Positions 28,636-36,211 are shown, counted from the stretch's first letter. The stretch is 64,000 nt of DNA from Saccharothrix saharensis (GCF_006716745.1 NZ_VFPP01000001.1:3100001-3164000); one strand, 5' to 3'. Program-made: numbers and translations. The notes: generated by a model not told the origin, from the letters alone.

Positions 28636-28728
28636 ACTGCCGCACTCTAGACCGCCTCCAGCCGGAGCGCCAGGCAAGAGGACAAGACAGCGAGGGGCGG
28701 GCGACCCCGACGGGGATGGCCGATGCGA

Positions 28729-30384
28729 TCAACCGAGAGGCGGACGGCAGAGGCGCAGTCCGTGGTCGGTCGCGGCGATCAGGCCCAGGTCGGGGTGGGA
28801 CGCCAAGGCGTTCACCGCGCCTGAGGTGCGGTCGTGGCACGCGGGGCTGCCGGTTTCGGCGTCGAGCCACAGGACGCCCGAGTCCAGTCCGACCGCGAGC
28901 CACGAGCCGTCGGGCGTGAAGCACAGCGACGCCGAGGCGGCTTGCCCCGGTGCGCCGATGACGTCGTCGTCGACGTGCAAGTGCCAGGCCGGCTCGCCCG
29001 ACCGGGACCAGGTGGTGGCGACGAGGCCGCGATAGCCGTGGGGCCCGTGGCAGCCGTGGTCGGGGCGTACCCAGGTCGCGAACCTGTGCCCGTCCGGGGT
29101 GAACGCGACGTCGGTGACGATCTCGGGGCCGTTGCCCGTGGGAAGCCCGTCCTCGCGCTCATAGCGGCTCCGCGGGTTTCCGTCGTCATCCGGTTCGAGC
29201 ACGGTCAGCCACCAGGTGCCCTGCATCGAGTTGCCGACGGCGAGCGTCCTGCCGTCCGGGGCGAACCGCGGCTCCACGCTCCAATCCCCGAAGCCGTCCA
29301 GCTCGCCGACGACCTCACCGCGGTCGAGGTCGATCACGTGCAGGCGCTCGCACGAGGGGACCACGAGCCGCCGGCCGTCGGGTGAGAGCACGGGGGTGGC
29401 GTACCGGTTCCCGGGCGGCAACTCCGCGGCGACGTGGCGGGTCCGCCGCAGGTCGGCCCAATCCCGCAGCCACACGGAGTCCCCGTCGGTGAAGGCCAGC
29501 GTGGCGCCTCCGCTGCGAGGCCCGCGACTGCGCTTCCGCCCACCCACCCGGATGACCTCGACCGGCTCGATCGTCGGCGTCAGCCGCCACCGCACGAGCA
29601 CCGTGCCGGAGAACGCCGTGGTCAGCGCCTCCGGCCGAGCCGGGTGGACCGCGACGCGCTCCTGCGGGCCCACCGCCGCCTCGTCGGGTCCCAGTTCCAC
29701 CGAACGCCCGGATGCCGCCACCAAGGCGTTCAACCGGTCCCGCAGCTCCCGTGGGCGGTGCTCGCCGACCAGGTCCGACGGCAGATCGCCGAACTCGTCC
29801 CGCACGCCCGGATCGGCGCCGTGCACCAGCAGCAGCTCGACCACCGGCACCCAGTCCGCGTCGGAGGCGGCACGCCGGCACGCATCGTGCAGCGGCGTGC
29901 TCGGCCGGCTTGTCCGGCACGGGGCGCCGGCCTCGATCAGCAGCCGCGCGATGCGGGGGTCTTCGGCCAGGTCCAGCGGTGTCCGTCGGTGCGCGTCGAG
30001 CGCGGCGGGGTCGGCACCCGCGTCGAGGAAGACCCGCACCACGTCCACGTGACCGTGCTGGACCGCGACGTGCAGCGGCGTCCGGTCGAACAGGTGACGC
30101 GCCGCGAGCCCGGCCGCGGTGGTCACCAGCTTCGCCACCTCACCGCTCGCTGCCCAGTGCAGCGCCCCGTCCCCGTTCGTCCGCACGGCGAGCGGGTCGG
30201 CGCCGCGATCCAGCAGCAGCCGGACCGCCGTCGCGGAATCGGCTTTCCACGTGGCGGCGATCAGCGGGGTGGTGCCCATCCAGCCCCGGGCGTTCACCGC
30301 TTCCGGTTCGGCGTCCAGCAACTCCGCCAACCGGTCCGCGTCGCCGGCCTCCGCCGCCGCGATGACCGGGTGTTCGTCTCGCAC
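28729..30384 (-). CDS. Ankyrin-repeat / beta-propeller fusion protein
   Basis: 551 residues from GTG 30384 (GGGAGG upstream). Residues about 1-215 are ankyrin repeats (GWMGTTPLIAATWKADSATAVRLLLDRGADP, DRTPLHVAVQHGHVDVVRVFLDAGADP, STPLHDACRRA-VELLLVHGADP). Residues about 240-551 are repeated beta-blade units of WD40/propeller type (ATPVLSPDGRRLVVPS, PRFAPDGRTLAVGN, DVAFTPDGHRFATWV, CFTPDGSWLAVGLDSG). No signal peptide or enzyme motif is seen. Both halves are protein-binding scaffolds, so a cytoplasmic adaptor role is inferred. The combination is uncommon in bacteria. Partner genes are not evident. Confidence 0.85.
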   Translation of the reverse strand: MRDEHPVIAAAEAGDADRLAELLDAEPEAVNARGWMGTTPLIAATWKADSATAVRLLLDRGADPLAVRTNGDGALHWAASGEVAKLVTTAAGLAARHLFDRTPLHVAVQHGHVDVVRVFLDAGADPAALDAHRRTPLDLAEDPRIARLLIEAGAPCRTSRPSTPLHDACRRAASDADWVPVVELLLVHGADPGVRDEFGDLPSDLVGEHRPRELRDRLNALVAASGRSVELGPDEAAVGPQERVAVHPARPEALTTAFSGTVLVRWRLTPTIEPVEVIRVGGRKRSRGPRSGGATLAFTDGDSVWLRDWADLRRTRHVAAELPPGNRYATPVLSPDGRRLVVPSCERLHVIDLDRGEVVGELDGFGDWSVEPRFAPDGRTLAVGNSMQGTWWLTVLEPDDDGNPRSRYEREDGLPTGNGPEIVTDVAFTPDGHRFATWVRPDHGCHGPHGYRGLVATTWSRSGEPAWHLHVDDDVIGAPGQAASASLCFTPDGSWLAVGLDSGVLWLDAETGSPACHDRTSGAVNALASHPDLGLIAATDHGLRLCRPPLG

Positions 30385-30406
30385 GATCCCTCCCGTGGAC
30401 GTGGTG

Positions 30407-30718
30407 TCACCGATGTCCGGGCCGGAGGTGGCGGGCCTCGGCGTAGTGCGGGTTGGCCGGTCCGGTCCGGTCCGGCCCGGTCGTCGGCGCCGAGGTACCG
30501 GAACGGCAGGCGGACGTCCAGGTGGCCGGCGCGCCCGATGCGGCGTCGTCGCGAGTCGTGGTCGGACCTGCCGACCGCAACGCCCCGCCCGGTCGTCGGC
30601 CCCACGGCCGGTCCTCCTCCGTCACGACCGCGGCGAGGTCCGGGTTCGCCACCAGGAAACCGTCCTCGGTCAGCCACGACGCCGCACGGGTGAGCACGTC
30701 GAAGGCCGTTCGCGTCAC
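30407..30718 (-). CDS. Doubtful small ORF, possibly a gene remnant
   Basis: 103 residues from GTG 30718, just after the VOC gene stop. The first 40 residues (TRTAFDVLTRAASWLTEDGFLVANPDLAAVVTEED) look like a real folded start. The rest is low-complexity in this frame, while a neighbouring frame gives a more protein-like stretch (GHLDVRLPFRYLGADD). This could be a frameshifted remnant or a short gene with a disordered tail. It ends 22 bp before the ankyrin gene start. Confidence 0.35.
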   Translation of the reverse strand: MTRTAFDVLTRAASWLTEDGFLVANPDLAAVVTEEDRPWGRRPGGALRSAGPTTTRDDAASGAPATWTSACRSGTSAPTTGPDRTGPANPHYAEARHLRPGHR

Positions 30719-30733
30719 AGGTCCGCCGCGCCG

Positions 30734-31444
30734 TCAGCGCGGGGTGAGCACGCAGAACTCGTTGCCCTCGGGGTCGGCCAGCACCACCCACGGCACGTCG
30801 ATCTGACCGACGTCCACCCGCACCGCGCCCCACGCCTCCAACCGGGCCACCTCGGTCGCCAGGTCGCCGTCGGCGGGCGGCACGAGGTCCAGGTGCAGCC
30901 GGTTCTTCACCGCCTTCGGCCCGGGCGCCCGCAGGAACTCCAGCGACGGCCCGGCTCCCTGCGTCAACGCCGCGAAGTCGGCGTCCTCGCGCGTCACCGG
31001 CAGCCCGGTCAGCCCGGCCCAGAACGCCGCCTGCGCCCGCGGGTCGAGCGCGTCCACCACGACCGCGGCGACCGGGCCGGTGTGCGCGTACTCGTCACGC
31101 TGCTCCAGCACGCAGAACTCGTTGCCCTCCGGGTCGGCCAGCACCACCCACGGCACGTCGCCCTGCCCGACGTCGACCGGCCGCGCGCCCAGGTCCACGG
31201 CCCGCGTCACGATCGCCTCCTGGTCCTCCGGCGAGGTGGACGCCAGGTCGAGGTGCACCCGGTTCTTGGCCGTCTTCGGGTCCTGGACGGGCACGAACAC
31301 CAGCTCCTGGCCGTCGCTCAACGCCACGTCCACCTCGTCCGCGCTCTCGCCGGTGATCGGCTTGCCCAGCACGCCCGCCCAGAACCGGGCCAGCGCGGCG
31401 GGTTCCGCCGAATCGACCACGACGTCGTACCACCTCGTCGTCAT
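30734..31444 (-). CDS. Two-domain VOC (glyoxalase/bleomycin-resistance fold) protein
   Basis: 236 residues from ATG 31444. Two tandem VOC modules of about 115 residues each start WYDVVVDSAEPAALARFWAGVLGKP and VAAVVVDALDPRAQAAFWAGLTGLP. Both end in nearly the same block, VDVGQ-DVPWVVLADPEGNEFCVL, with metal-site-like H and E positions (HLDL, EGNEF). The fold either binds a small hydrophobic drug or does metal-dependent chemistry; the substrate is unknown. The start lies 6 bases after TACCTT on the minus strand, so a leaderless message is likely. Divergent from the PhoD-like gene with only 23 bp between start codons. Confidence 0.9.
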   Translation of the reverse strand: MTTRWYDVVVDSAEPAALARFWAGVLGKPITGESADEVDVALSDGQELVFVPVQDPKTAKNRVHLDLASTSPEDQEAIVTRAVDLGARPVDVGQGDVPWVVLADPEGNEFCVLEQRDEYAHTGPVAAVVVDALDPRAQAAFWAGLTGLPVTREDADFAALTQGAGPSLEFLRAPGPKAVKNRLHLDLVPPADGDLATEVARLEAWGAVRVDVGQIDVPWVVLADPEGNEFCVLTPR

Positions 31445-31467
31445 GGTCCGAAGGTAACGTCTGCGCA
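31445..31467. promoter_or_regulatory. 23-bp divergent leaderless promoter with overlapping -10 boxes
   Basis: Between the two start codons, AAGGTAACGT (31451-31460) carries TAACGT (31455-31460) for the rightward gene, 7 bases before its ATG, and TACCTT (31456-31451) for the leftward gene, 6 bases before its ATG. The hexamers share the central TA, so the two polymerases cannot bind at once. Confidence 0.65.
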
Positions 31468-33042
31468 ATGGCTCAGCTGGTTCTCGGTCCGGTGCTGCGG
31501 CACGTCGATGCCACGTCGGCGACGGTGTGGGTGGAGGTGGACGCCGCCTGCGAGGTCGCCGTCGCCGGTCACCGTGCGGAGACGTTCCAGGTCGGCGAGC
31601 AGCACTTCGCCCTGGTGGTGGTCGAAGGGCTCGCGCCGGGCACGACGACGCCCTACGACGTGCGACTGGACGGTGACGTGGTGTGGCCGCGGCCGGACTC
31701 GCCGTTCCCGCCGCCACGCATCCGGACCGGGCCGGTGCGGCGGTTGCTGTTCGGGTCGTGCCGCGCGGCCAAGGGCGAGGGCACGCCCGACAAGCTCGGG
31801 TTCGACGCGCTGGACGCGTACGCGCTGCGGATGAAGGACGAGCCGCAGGAGCAGTGGCCGGAGGCGCTGGTGCTGCTGGGCGACCAGGTCTACGCCGACG
31901 AGCCGACGCCGCGCATCAAGGAGTGGTTGGCCCAGCGCAGGGCGGAGCCGGCGGGCGAGGTGGTGTCGTTCCGCGAGTACGCCGAGCTGTACCACGAGTC
32001 GTGGGCCGACCCGGAGATCCGCTGGCTGATGTCGGTGGTGCCGACGTCGATGATCTTCGACGACCACGACGTGCGCGACGACTGGAACACCTCGCGGACG
32101 TGGCGCGAGCAGATGGCGGCCAAGCGCTGGTGGCCGGAGCGCATCCGGGCCGGGCTCGCGTCGTACTGGGTCTACCAGCACCTGGGCAACCTCAGCCCGG
32201 AGGAGCTGGCGACCGACGAGCTGTACGCCAAGGTGCGGTCCGCGGGCGGTGACGTGCAGTCGCTGCTGGAGGAGTTCGCCGAGCGGGCCGACCAGGAGGT
32301 CGACGGCGGCAAGTCGACGCGGTGGAGCTACCGGCGCGACTTCGGCCGGGTGCGGCTGCTGGTGATCGACACGCGCAGCGGGCGCATCCTGTCCGGGCCG
32401 GAGCGGCTCATGGTGGGCGACGGCGAGTTCGACTGGATCGAGGCCAACGCGACCGGTGACTTCGACCACCTGCTGATCGGCTCGTCGCTGCCGTGGCTGA
32501 TGCCGCACGGGTTGAGCCACCTCCAGTCGTTGAACGAGCGGATGGCGGGCCTGCCTGGGTGGCGCGGCCGGGTCGGCGAGAAGGTGCGGCAGGTCGCGGA
32601 CCTGGAGCACTGGCCCGCGTTCCGGGCGTCGTTCGAGCGGCTGGCCCGGTTGCTGGAGCGGGTCTCGCGGTCCGACGACGCGCCGGGCACGGTGTGCGTG
32701 CTGTCCGGGGACGTGCACCACAGCTACGCGGCGCGGGCGACGTTCGCCACGTCGGTGGACGCGAAGGTGTACCAGCTCGTGTGCTCGCCCGTGCACAACG
32801 ATCCGCCGTGGGTGTTCCGGCCCGCGTTCCGGCTGTCGTGGTCCAAGCCGATCGCGCGCGTGCTGCGGTGGTGGGCGGATCGACGCGGCATCTCGCCGGA
32901 CCCGGTGGCGTGGCACAAGTTCAGCGGACCGCACTTCGGCAACTCGGTGGGCGTGCTGGAGATCGACGGCCGTTCGGCCCGGTTCCGGTTGGAGACGGCG
33001 ACGGGTGGCGGGTTGGTGGAGGTCACTTCCCTGGCGCTGTGA
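31468..33042 (+). CDS. PhoD-like alkaline phosphatase / metallophosphatase
   Basis: 524 residues. The N-terminal Ig-like beta domain (about 1-85; LVLGPVLRHVDATSATVWVEVD) is followed by the PhoD catalytic domain: LLFGSCRAAK, LVLLGDQVYADE, SMIFDDHDVRDDWN, LLIGSSLPW and VLSGDVHHSYAARA, which supply the metal ligands. It lacks a Tat or Sec signal peptide, so it is probably intracellular, unlike classical secreted PhoD. Phosphoester or phosphodiester hydrolysis is inferred; the substrate is unknown. ATG 31468 has no ribosome site and lies 7 bases after TAACGT (leaderless). An 18-bp terminator follows. Confidence 0.88.
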   Translation: MAQLVLGPVLRHVDATSATVWVEVDAACEVAVAGHRAETFQVGEQHFALVVVEGLAPGTTTPYDVRLDGDVVWPRPDSPFPPPRIRTGPVRRLLFGSCRAAKGEGTPDKLGFDALDAYALRMKDEPQEQWPEALVLLGDQVYADEPTPRIKEWLAQRRAEPAGEVVSFREYAELYHESWADPEIRWLMSVVPTSMIFDDHDVRDDWNTSRTWREQMAAKRWWPERIRAGLASYWVYQHLGNLSPEELATDELYAKVRSAGGDVQSLLEEFAERADQEVDGGKSTRWSYRRDFGRVRLLVIDTRSGRILSGPERLMVGDGEFDWIEANATGDFDHLLIGSSLPWLMPHGLSHLQSLNERMAGLPGWRGRVGEKVRQVADLEHWPAFRASFERLARLLERVSRSDDAPGTVCVLSGDVHHSYAARATFATSVDAKVYQLVCSPVHNDPPWVFRPAFRLSWSKPIARVLRWWADRRGISPDPVAWHKFSGPHFGNSVGVLEIDGRSARFRLETATGGGLVEVTSLAL

Positions 33043-33060
33043 GTTGCCGGTGCGAGGCGG

Positions 33061-33105
33061 GTGCGCCCGCCGTCGGACGGGGTCGGTGTCCGGCGGCGGG
33101 CGCAC
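33061..33105. terminator. Bidirectional terminator between converging genes
   Basis: An 18-bp stem (33061-33078 with 33088-33105) with one G-U pair and a 9-base loop, in the 81 bp between the PhoD-like gene and the leftward isomerase gene. Confidence 0.85.
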
Positions 33106-33123
33106 GTCCGGGGGTCGGCGCGG

Positions 33124-33888
33124 CTACTTGGTGGCCAACCTCAGCAACGCCCACAGCTGGGCGATCGCGTCGTGGTCGCCGGTGGTCGGCGGCAGGTCGC
33201 GGTCCGGGATGCGGCCCCACAGCCAGCGGTACACCTGCATCGGCGTGCCGGTCACCGCGCCGTTCGCCGAAGCGGCCTCCTCGTCGGTGACGAGCCGGGA
33301 CACCGCCGGGTCCGGGCCGGTGGTGGCCAGCCACACCTTCCGGCCCGCGCGGATCGCCACCGTGCCCTCACGCGTGCCGCGCACGCCGAGGATGTCCAGC
33401 CGGTGGCCCAGCCACAGCGTGAGGATCTCGTCCACGCCGTCCTCGGCCACGTCGTCGTCCACCGGGTCGACCGGCAGCCCGGCCGCCGCCTGGACGTCCA
33501 TGCGGTGCACGGTCGACTCGTGCGCCAGCCGCCTCGCCCAGAAGTTGTGGTTGCGCTCGGCGGGCCACCACGTCTCGCACGGGTCGTCCGGCCCGTGCGC
33601 CCGCAACGCGCGCACCAGCGGCGGCACGCCCGCGCGGACGTACTCCGGCAGCTCCTGCCCCGCTTCCGGGTCCTGCTGCCACACCAGGGGTTGGCTGCCT
33701 TCCCTCAGCCACGTCGACACCATCCGGTACGTGCTGCCCACGTGCCGCGCCGTCTCCCCGAGGTTGAGCCCCGGGCACGCGGGCACCTGGCGTTCCGGGC
33801 GCTGTCCCTCGGCCGACGCCGCCAGGCGCTCGGCTTCGGCCTCCACCACGTCGATCAGGCGGTCGTAGGCGACCAGTCCCCTGCTCAC
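33124..33888 (-). CDS. Maleylpyruvate isomerase family mycothiol-dependent enzyme
   Basis: 254 residues from GTG 33888, which overlaps the HEPN stop by 4 bases (GTGA). The DinB-like four-helix N-terminal domain has the expected metal His (LGETARHVGSTYRM, H49) and the pair in FWARRLAHESTVHRMDVQAA (E and H). A C-terminal SCP2-like domain follows (about 175-254). Such proteins use mycothiol, the actinobacterial thiol, in isomerase or transferase reactions; the substrate is unknown. Translational coupling to a HEPN protein under a LexA box suggests a damage- or electrophile-response role, which is inference. Confidence 0.88.
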   Translation of the reverse strand: MSRGLVAYDRLIDVVEAEAERLAASAEGQRPERQVPACPGLNLGETARHVGSTYRMVSTWLREGSQPLVWQQDPEAGQELPEYVRAGVPPLVRALRAHGPDDPCETWWPAERNHNFWARRLAHESTVHRMDVQAAAGLPVDPVDDDVAEDGVDEILTLWLGHRLDILGVRGTREGTVAIRAGRKVWLATTGPDPAVSRLVTDEEAASANGAVTGTPMQVYRWLWGRIPDRDLPPTTGDHDAIAQLWALLRLATK

Positions 33889-34298
33889 AGTCCGTCCTCG
33901 TACATGATCTCGTCGACCAGCTCGGTGAACTGCGCCGCTTGGCGCACCAGGTCGTCGGCTGCGCGGTGGGTGACCTGCCTGGTGATGCCCGCCAGCACGG
34001 CCGCGCGCGTCGCCGAGCACTCGGCGAAGAACGCGGCCCACTCGCGCAGCTCCGGCGCGAGGGAGGACAGCAGGACCCACACGCTGGTCGGCTTGGCCCG
34101 GCCCCGGTGGGGTCGGCCCCTGGCCGCCAGCACGGCCGCCGCGGCCCGCATCGCGGCCAGGTAGGCCGTGGCGAAGCGGGTGGACGGGCTCGGGTCCCGT
34201 TCGGCCTCGGCCAGGCACTCGCGGGCCTGACCGAGCAGGGACACCGCCGACGCCGGTGGCAGCGGGAGGGGAATGCGGCGGGGGAAGGTCTGAGTCAT
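33885..34298 (-). CDS. SAV_6107-family HEPN-domain protein
   Basis: 137 residues from ATG 34298 (GAGGAGG upstream). After a Pro-rich start (TFPRRIPLPLPPA) comes a helical bundle: SLLGQARECLAEAERDPSPSTRFATAYLAAMRAAAAVLAARG, the HEPN core, and FFAECSATRAAVLAGITRQVTHRAADDLVRQA. I do not see a canonical R-x4-6-H RNase motif; the nearest is R-QVT-H. It is the first gene of a two-gene leftward operon with the mycothiol enzyme. A LexA box lies 102 bp and a strong hairpin 58 bp upstream, so it is a candidate SOS gene. Function unknown. Confidence 0.85.
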   Translation of the reverse strand: MTQTFPRRIPLPLPPASAVSLLGQARECLAEAERDPSPSTRFATAYLAAMRAAAAVLAARGRPHRGRAKPTSVWVLLSSLAPELREWAAFFAECSATRAAVLAGITRQVTHRAADDLVRQAAQFTELVDEIMYEDGL

Positions 34299-34355
34299 CT
34301 CGCGGCCTCCTCGCGGCGTCGGGACAGCGACGACCGCCGCGGGGAGACGGCGGCA

Positions 34356-34392
34356 CTTGGTGGTGGGGCGCTTCCCCCGCCCCACCACCAAG
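34356..34392. other. 15-bp perfect hairpin between the LexA box and the HEPN gene
   Basis: Arms 34356-34370 and 34378-34392 (CTTGGTGGTGGGGCG and complement) with a 7-base loop. In leftward transcription from the LexA-box promoter it would fall in the 5' leader, so it may be an attenuator, mRNA stabiliser or small RNA. No U-tract follows on either strand. Confidence 0.75.
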
Positions 34393-34399
34393 GCATTGC

Positions 34400-34415
34400 T
34401 CGAACAAACGTTCGA
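34400..34415. promoter_or_regulatory. Perfect LexA (SOS) box
   Basis: TCGAACAAACGTTCGA is an exact TCGAAC-N4-GTTCGA. Flanking C and G extend the dyad to 18 bp. It lies between the divergent HEPN and YbaK genes. A leftward -10, TAGTCT (minus strand, 34430-34425), would place the box around +5 to +20 of the HEPN operon, where LexA would block transcription. Confidence 0.88.
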
Positions 34416-34480
34416 GCCGGACCAGACTATCCTGCCGGCCCGGAACTCCTCAACCCGACCGTCCGTGGTCTTATGAACAG

Positions 34481-34981
34481 GTGAGCGCACTCGACCACCC
34501 CGGCATCCGCAAGGTGGCCGCCGCACTGTCCGAGGCGGGCCACCACGAGGCGGCGAACGGGATCCGCGTGTTGGCCGACGCCGTCCGCACCGCCGCCGCG
34601 GCGGCCGAGGCGGTGGGCGTGCCGGTCGGCGCGATCGCCAACAGCCTGGTGTTCGCCGCCGTCCGCGACGGCGTGGCCGCGCCGCTGCTCGTGCTCACCT
34701 CCGGCGCACACCGCGCGGACACGGCCAAGCTGGCCGTGCTGGCGGGCGCCGACTCGATCGAACGGGCCACCCCCGCGTTCGTCCGCGAGCACACCGGCCA
34801 GGTCATCGGCGGCGTCTCCCCGGTGGGACACCCCGCGCCGATCATGACGTTCGTCGACGTCGCGCTGGAGCAGTACGAGGTCGTGTGGGCAGCCGCCGGC
34901 CACCCGCACGCCGTCTACCCGACCACCTACGCGGGCCTGATCGACCTGACCGGCGGCACACCGGCCGAGGTCGCCCAGTGA
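34481..34981 (+). CDS. YbaK/EbsC-family aminoacyl-tRNA deacylase
   Basis: 166 residues from GTG 34481. The YbaK/ProX fold is seen in AEAVGVPVGAIANSLVFAAV, PLLVLTSGAHRADTAKLAVLAGADSIERAT (Lys of the active site in DTAKLA) and HTGQVIGGVSPVGHPAPIMTFVD (the GGVSP-GH loop). Members hydrolyse mischarged tRNA (for example Cys- or Ala-tRNAPro). It overlaps the following GNAT gene by 4 bases (GTGA), so they are coupled. Divergent from the HEPN operon; the LexA box 66 bp upstream could also affect it. Confidence 0.9.
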   Translation: MSALDHPGIRKVAAALSEAGHHEAANGIRVLADAVRTAAAAAEAVGVPVGAIANSLVFAAVRDGVAAPLLVLTSGAHRADTAKLAVLAGADSIERATPAFVREHTGQVIGGVSPVGHPAPIMTFVDVALEQYEVVWAAAGHPHAVYPTTYAGLIDLTGGTPAEVAQ

Positions 34982-35538
34982 CCGCCGCGCCGTCCCAGCG
35001 GATCGTCACGCTGTCCAGTCGGGAGCTGAACTCCCGGCTGGACGAGGCGCTGGCGCTCTACGTGAGCGCCATGGACTACCCACCCGGCACGGCCGAGCAA
35101 CGCGCGCCCATGTGGTTGGCGCACATGCTCCGCGACGGCTGGCGGTGCGTCGTGGCGCTCGGCGAGCAGGACGAGCTGATCGGCATCGGCTACGGCTACC
35201 GGGGTTCGGTCGGCCAGTGGTGGCACGAGCAGGTGCGGCACGGCCTGACCATGGTGTCCGGTCCTCGCGCGGTCGAGGAGTGGATGCGCGACTACTTCGA
35301 ACTGACGGAACTCCACGTCCTGCCCCGCGCCCAGGGGCGCGGGGTGGGCGAGCAGTTGCTGCGGAACCTGGTGGAGGGCGTGCCCAGCTCGCGGGTGCTG
35401 CTGTCCACTCCGGAGGGGCCGAGCAAGGCTTGGCGGTTGTACCGGCGGATGGGTTTCGTGGACGTGCTGCGGCACTACCAGTTCACCGGCGACCCCCGGC
35501 CTTTTGCGGTACTCGGGCGGACGCTTCCCCTCACGTGA
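34978..35538 (+). CDS. GNAT family N-acetyltransferase
   Basis: 186 residues from GTG 34978 in the overlap with ybaK. The acetyl-CoA motif A is LTELHVLPRAQGRGVGEQLLRNLV (R/Q-x-x-G-x-G/A), about residues 105-128, with motif B near STPEGPSKAWRLYRRMGFVDVL. N-terminal residues 1-60 form the substrate side, with WMDYPPG-like and HEQVRHGL segments. Substrate unknown (small amine or protein N terminus). Coupling to a tRNA-editing protein suggests, but does not show, a translation-quality or amino-acid detoxification role. Confidence 0.88.
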   Translation: MTAAPSQRIVTLSSRELNSRLDEALALYVSAMDYPPGTAEQRAPMWLAHMLRDGWRCVVALGEQDELIGIGYGYRGSVGQWWHEQVRHGLTMVSGPRAVEEWMRDYFELTELHVLPRAQGRGVGEQLLRNLVEGVPSSRVLLSTPEGPSKAWRLYRRMGFVDVLRHYQFTGDPRPFAVLGRTLPLT

Positions 35539-35552
35539 CGGGGATCCGCCCG
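35514..35552. terminator. Imperfect hairpin at the end of the GNAT gene
   Basis: Outer arms 35514-35521 and 35545-35552, inner CCCC/GGGG around a palindromic TCACGTGA, with a bulge. It overlaps the GNAT stop and precedes the converging CHAP gene. Plausible bidirectional terminator, weaker than others here. Confidence 0.5.
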
Positions 35553-35584
35553 TCCGGCGAGGACGCCCTCGATCTTCCGATCTC

Positions 35585-36211
35585 CTAGAACGGCGAGACG
35601 AAACCGGACGCCTGCAGGTACTTGCCCGCGTTCAAGCCCTCGATCTTGCGCAGCTTCGAGTACACCACCCGGTCACCGAAGTTGCCCTCGACGGTCCGCA
35701 CGTGAGTGGCCTTCAGACCGGTCCGGTCGTACTTGACCTCGACCACCAGGCCGACGTGCGCGTGCATGTCGGGGTAGTTGCCGTAGACCACCGCGTCACC
35801 GGGTGCGACGTCGCGTTCCGCGATGTCCTTCCACCGGCCGTTGGCCCTGCCCCACTTCTGCCAGTAGGTGGCCCAGTGCCCCTGGTCGAGCACCGACGCG
35901 CCGGGAGCGGGACGCATCGAAGGCTTGTCCGGCACGCCGGCGGTGGTCCACGCCCAGTTGACGAACACGCCGCACCACTCCGCCGGCCGCAGCACGCCCT
36001 GGCCCGCCACCTGGTACTGCGGCGGGTAGTAGTTGCCGTTGCCCTCGCGCTGGCCGACCTGCCGCAGGGCGTGGTCCACGATCTCCTGGCGGATGCGCCA
36101 CTCGGCCTGGTCGCCGAGCGGTTGCGCCTGCGCGTGGGCCGGCGCGCCGGCGACGAGCAGCGCACCGGCCAGCACCGCACCGAGCGCGGTCCGCTTCGCA
36201 CGTCCGGTCAT
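35585..36211 (-). CDS. Secreted CHAP-domain cysteine peptidase/amidase
   Basis: 208 residues with a signal peptide (KR, then ALGAVLAGALLVAGAPAHA, cut near residue 27). The CHAP/NlpC-like domain has the catalytic Cys80 (RPAEWCGVFVNWAW), His152 (MHAHVGLVVEV) and a later acidic/Asn position (TVEGNFGD). It probably cuts peptidoglycan stem peptides or cross-bridges, acting in the wall or outside the cell. ATG 36211. It stands alone: the GNAT gene converges on its 3' end, and the DUF885 gene upstream is 87 bp away on the same strand. Confidence 0.88.
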   Translation of the reverse strand: MTGRAKRTALGAVLAGALLVAGAPAHAQAQPLGDQAEWRIRQEIVDHALRQVGQREGNGNYYPPQYQVAGQGVLRPAEWCGVFVNWAWTTAGVPDKPSMRPAPGASVLDQGHWATYWQKWGRANGRWKDIAERDVAPGDAVVYGNYPDMHAHVGLVVEVKYDRTGLKATHVRTVEGNFGDRVVYSKLRKIEGLNAGKYLQASGFVSPF

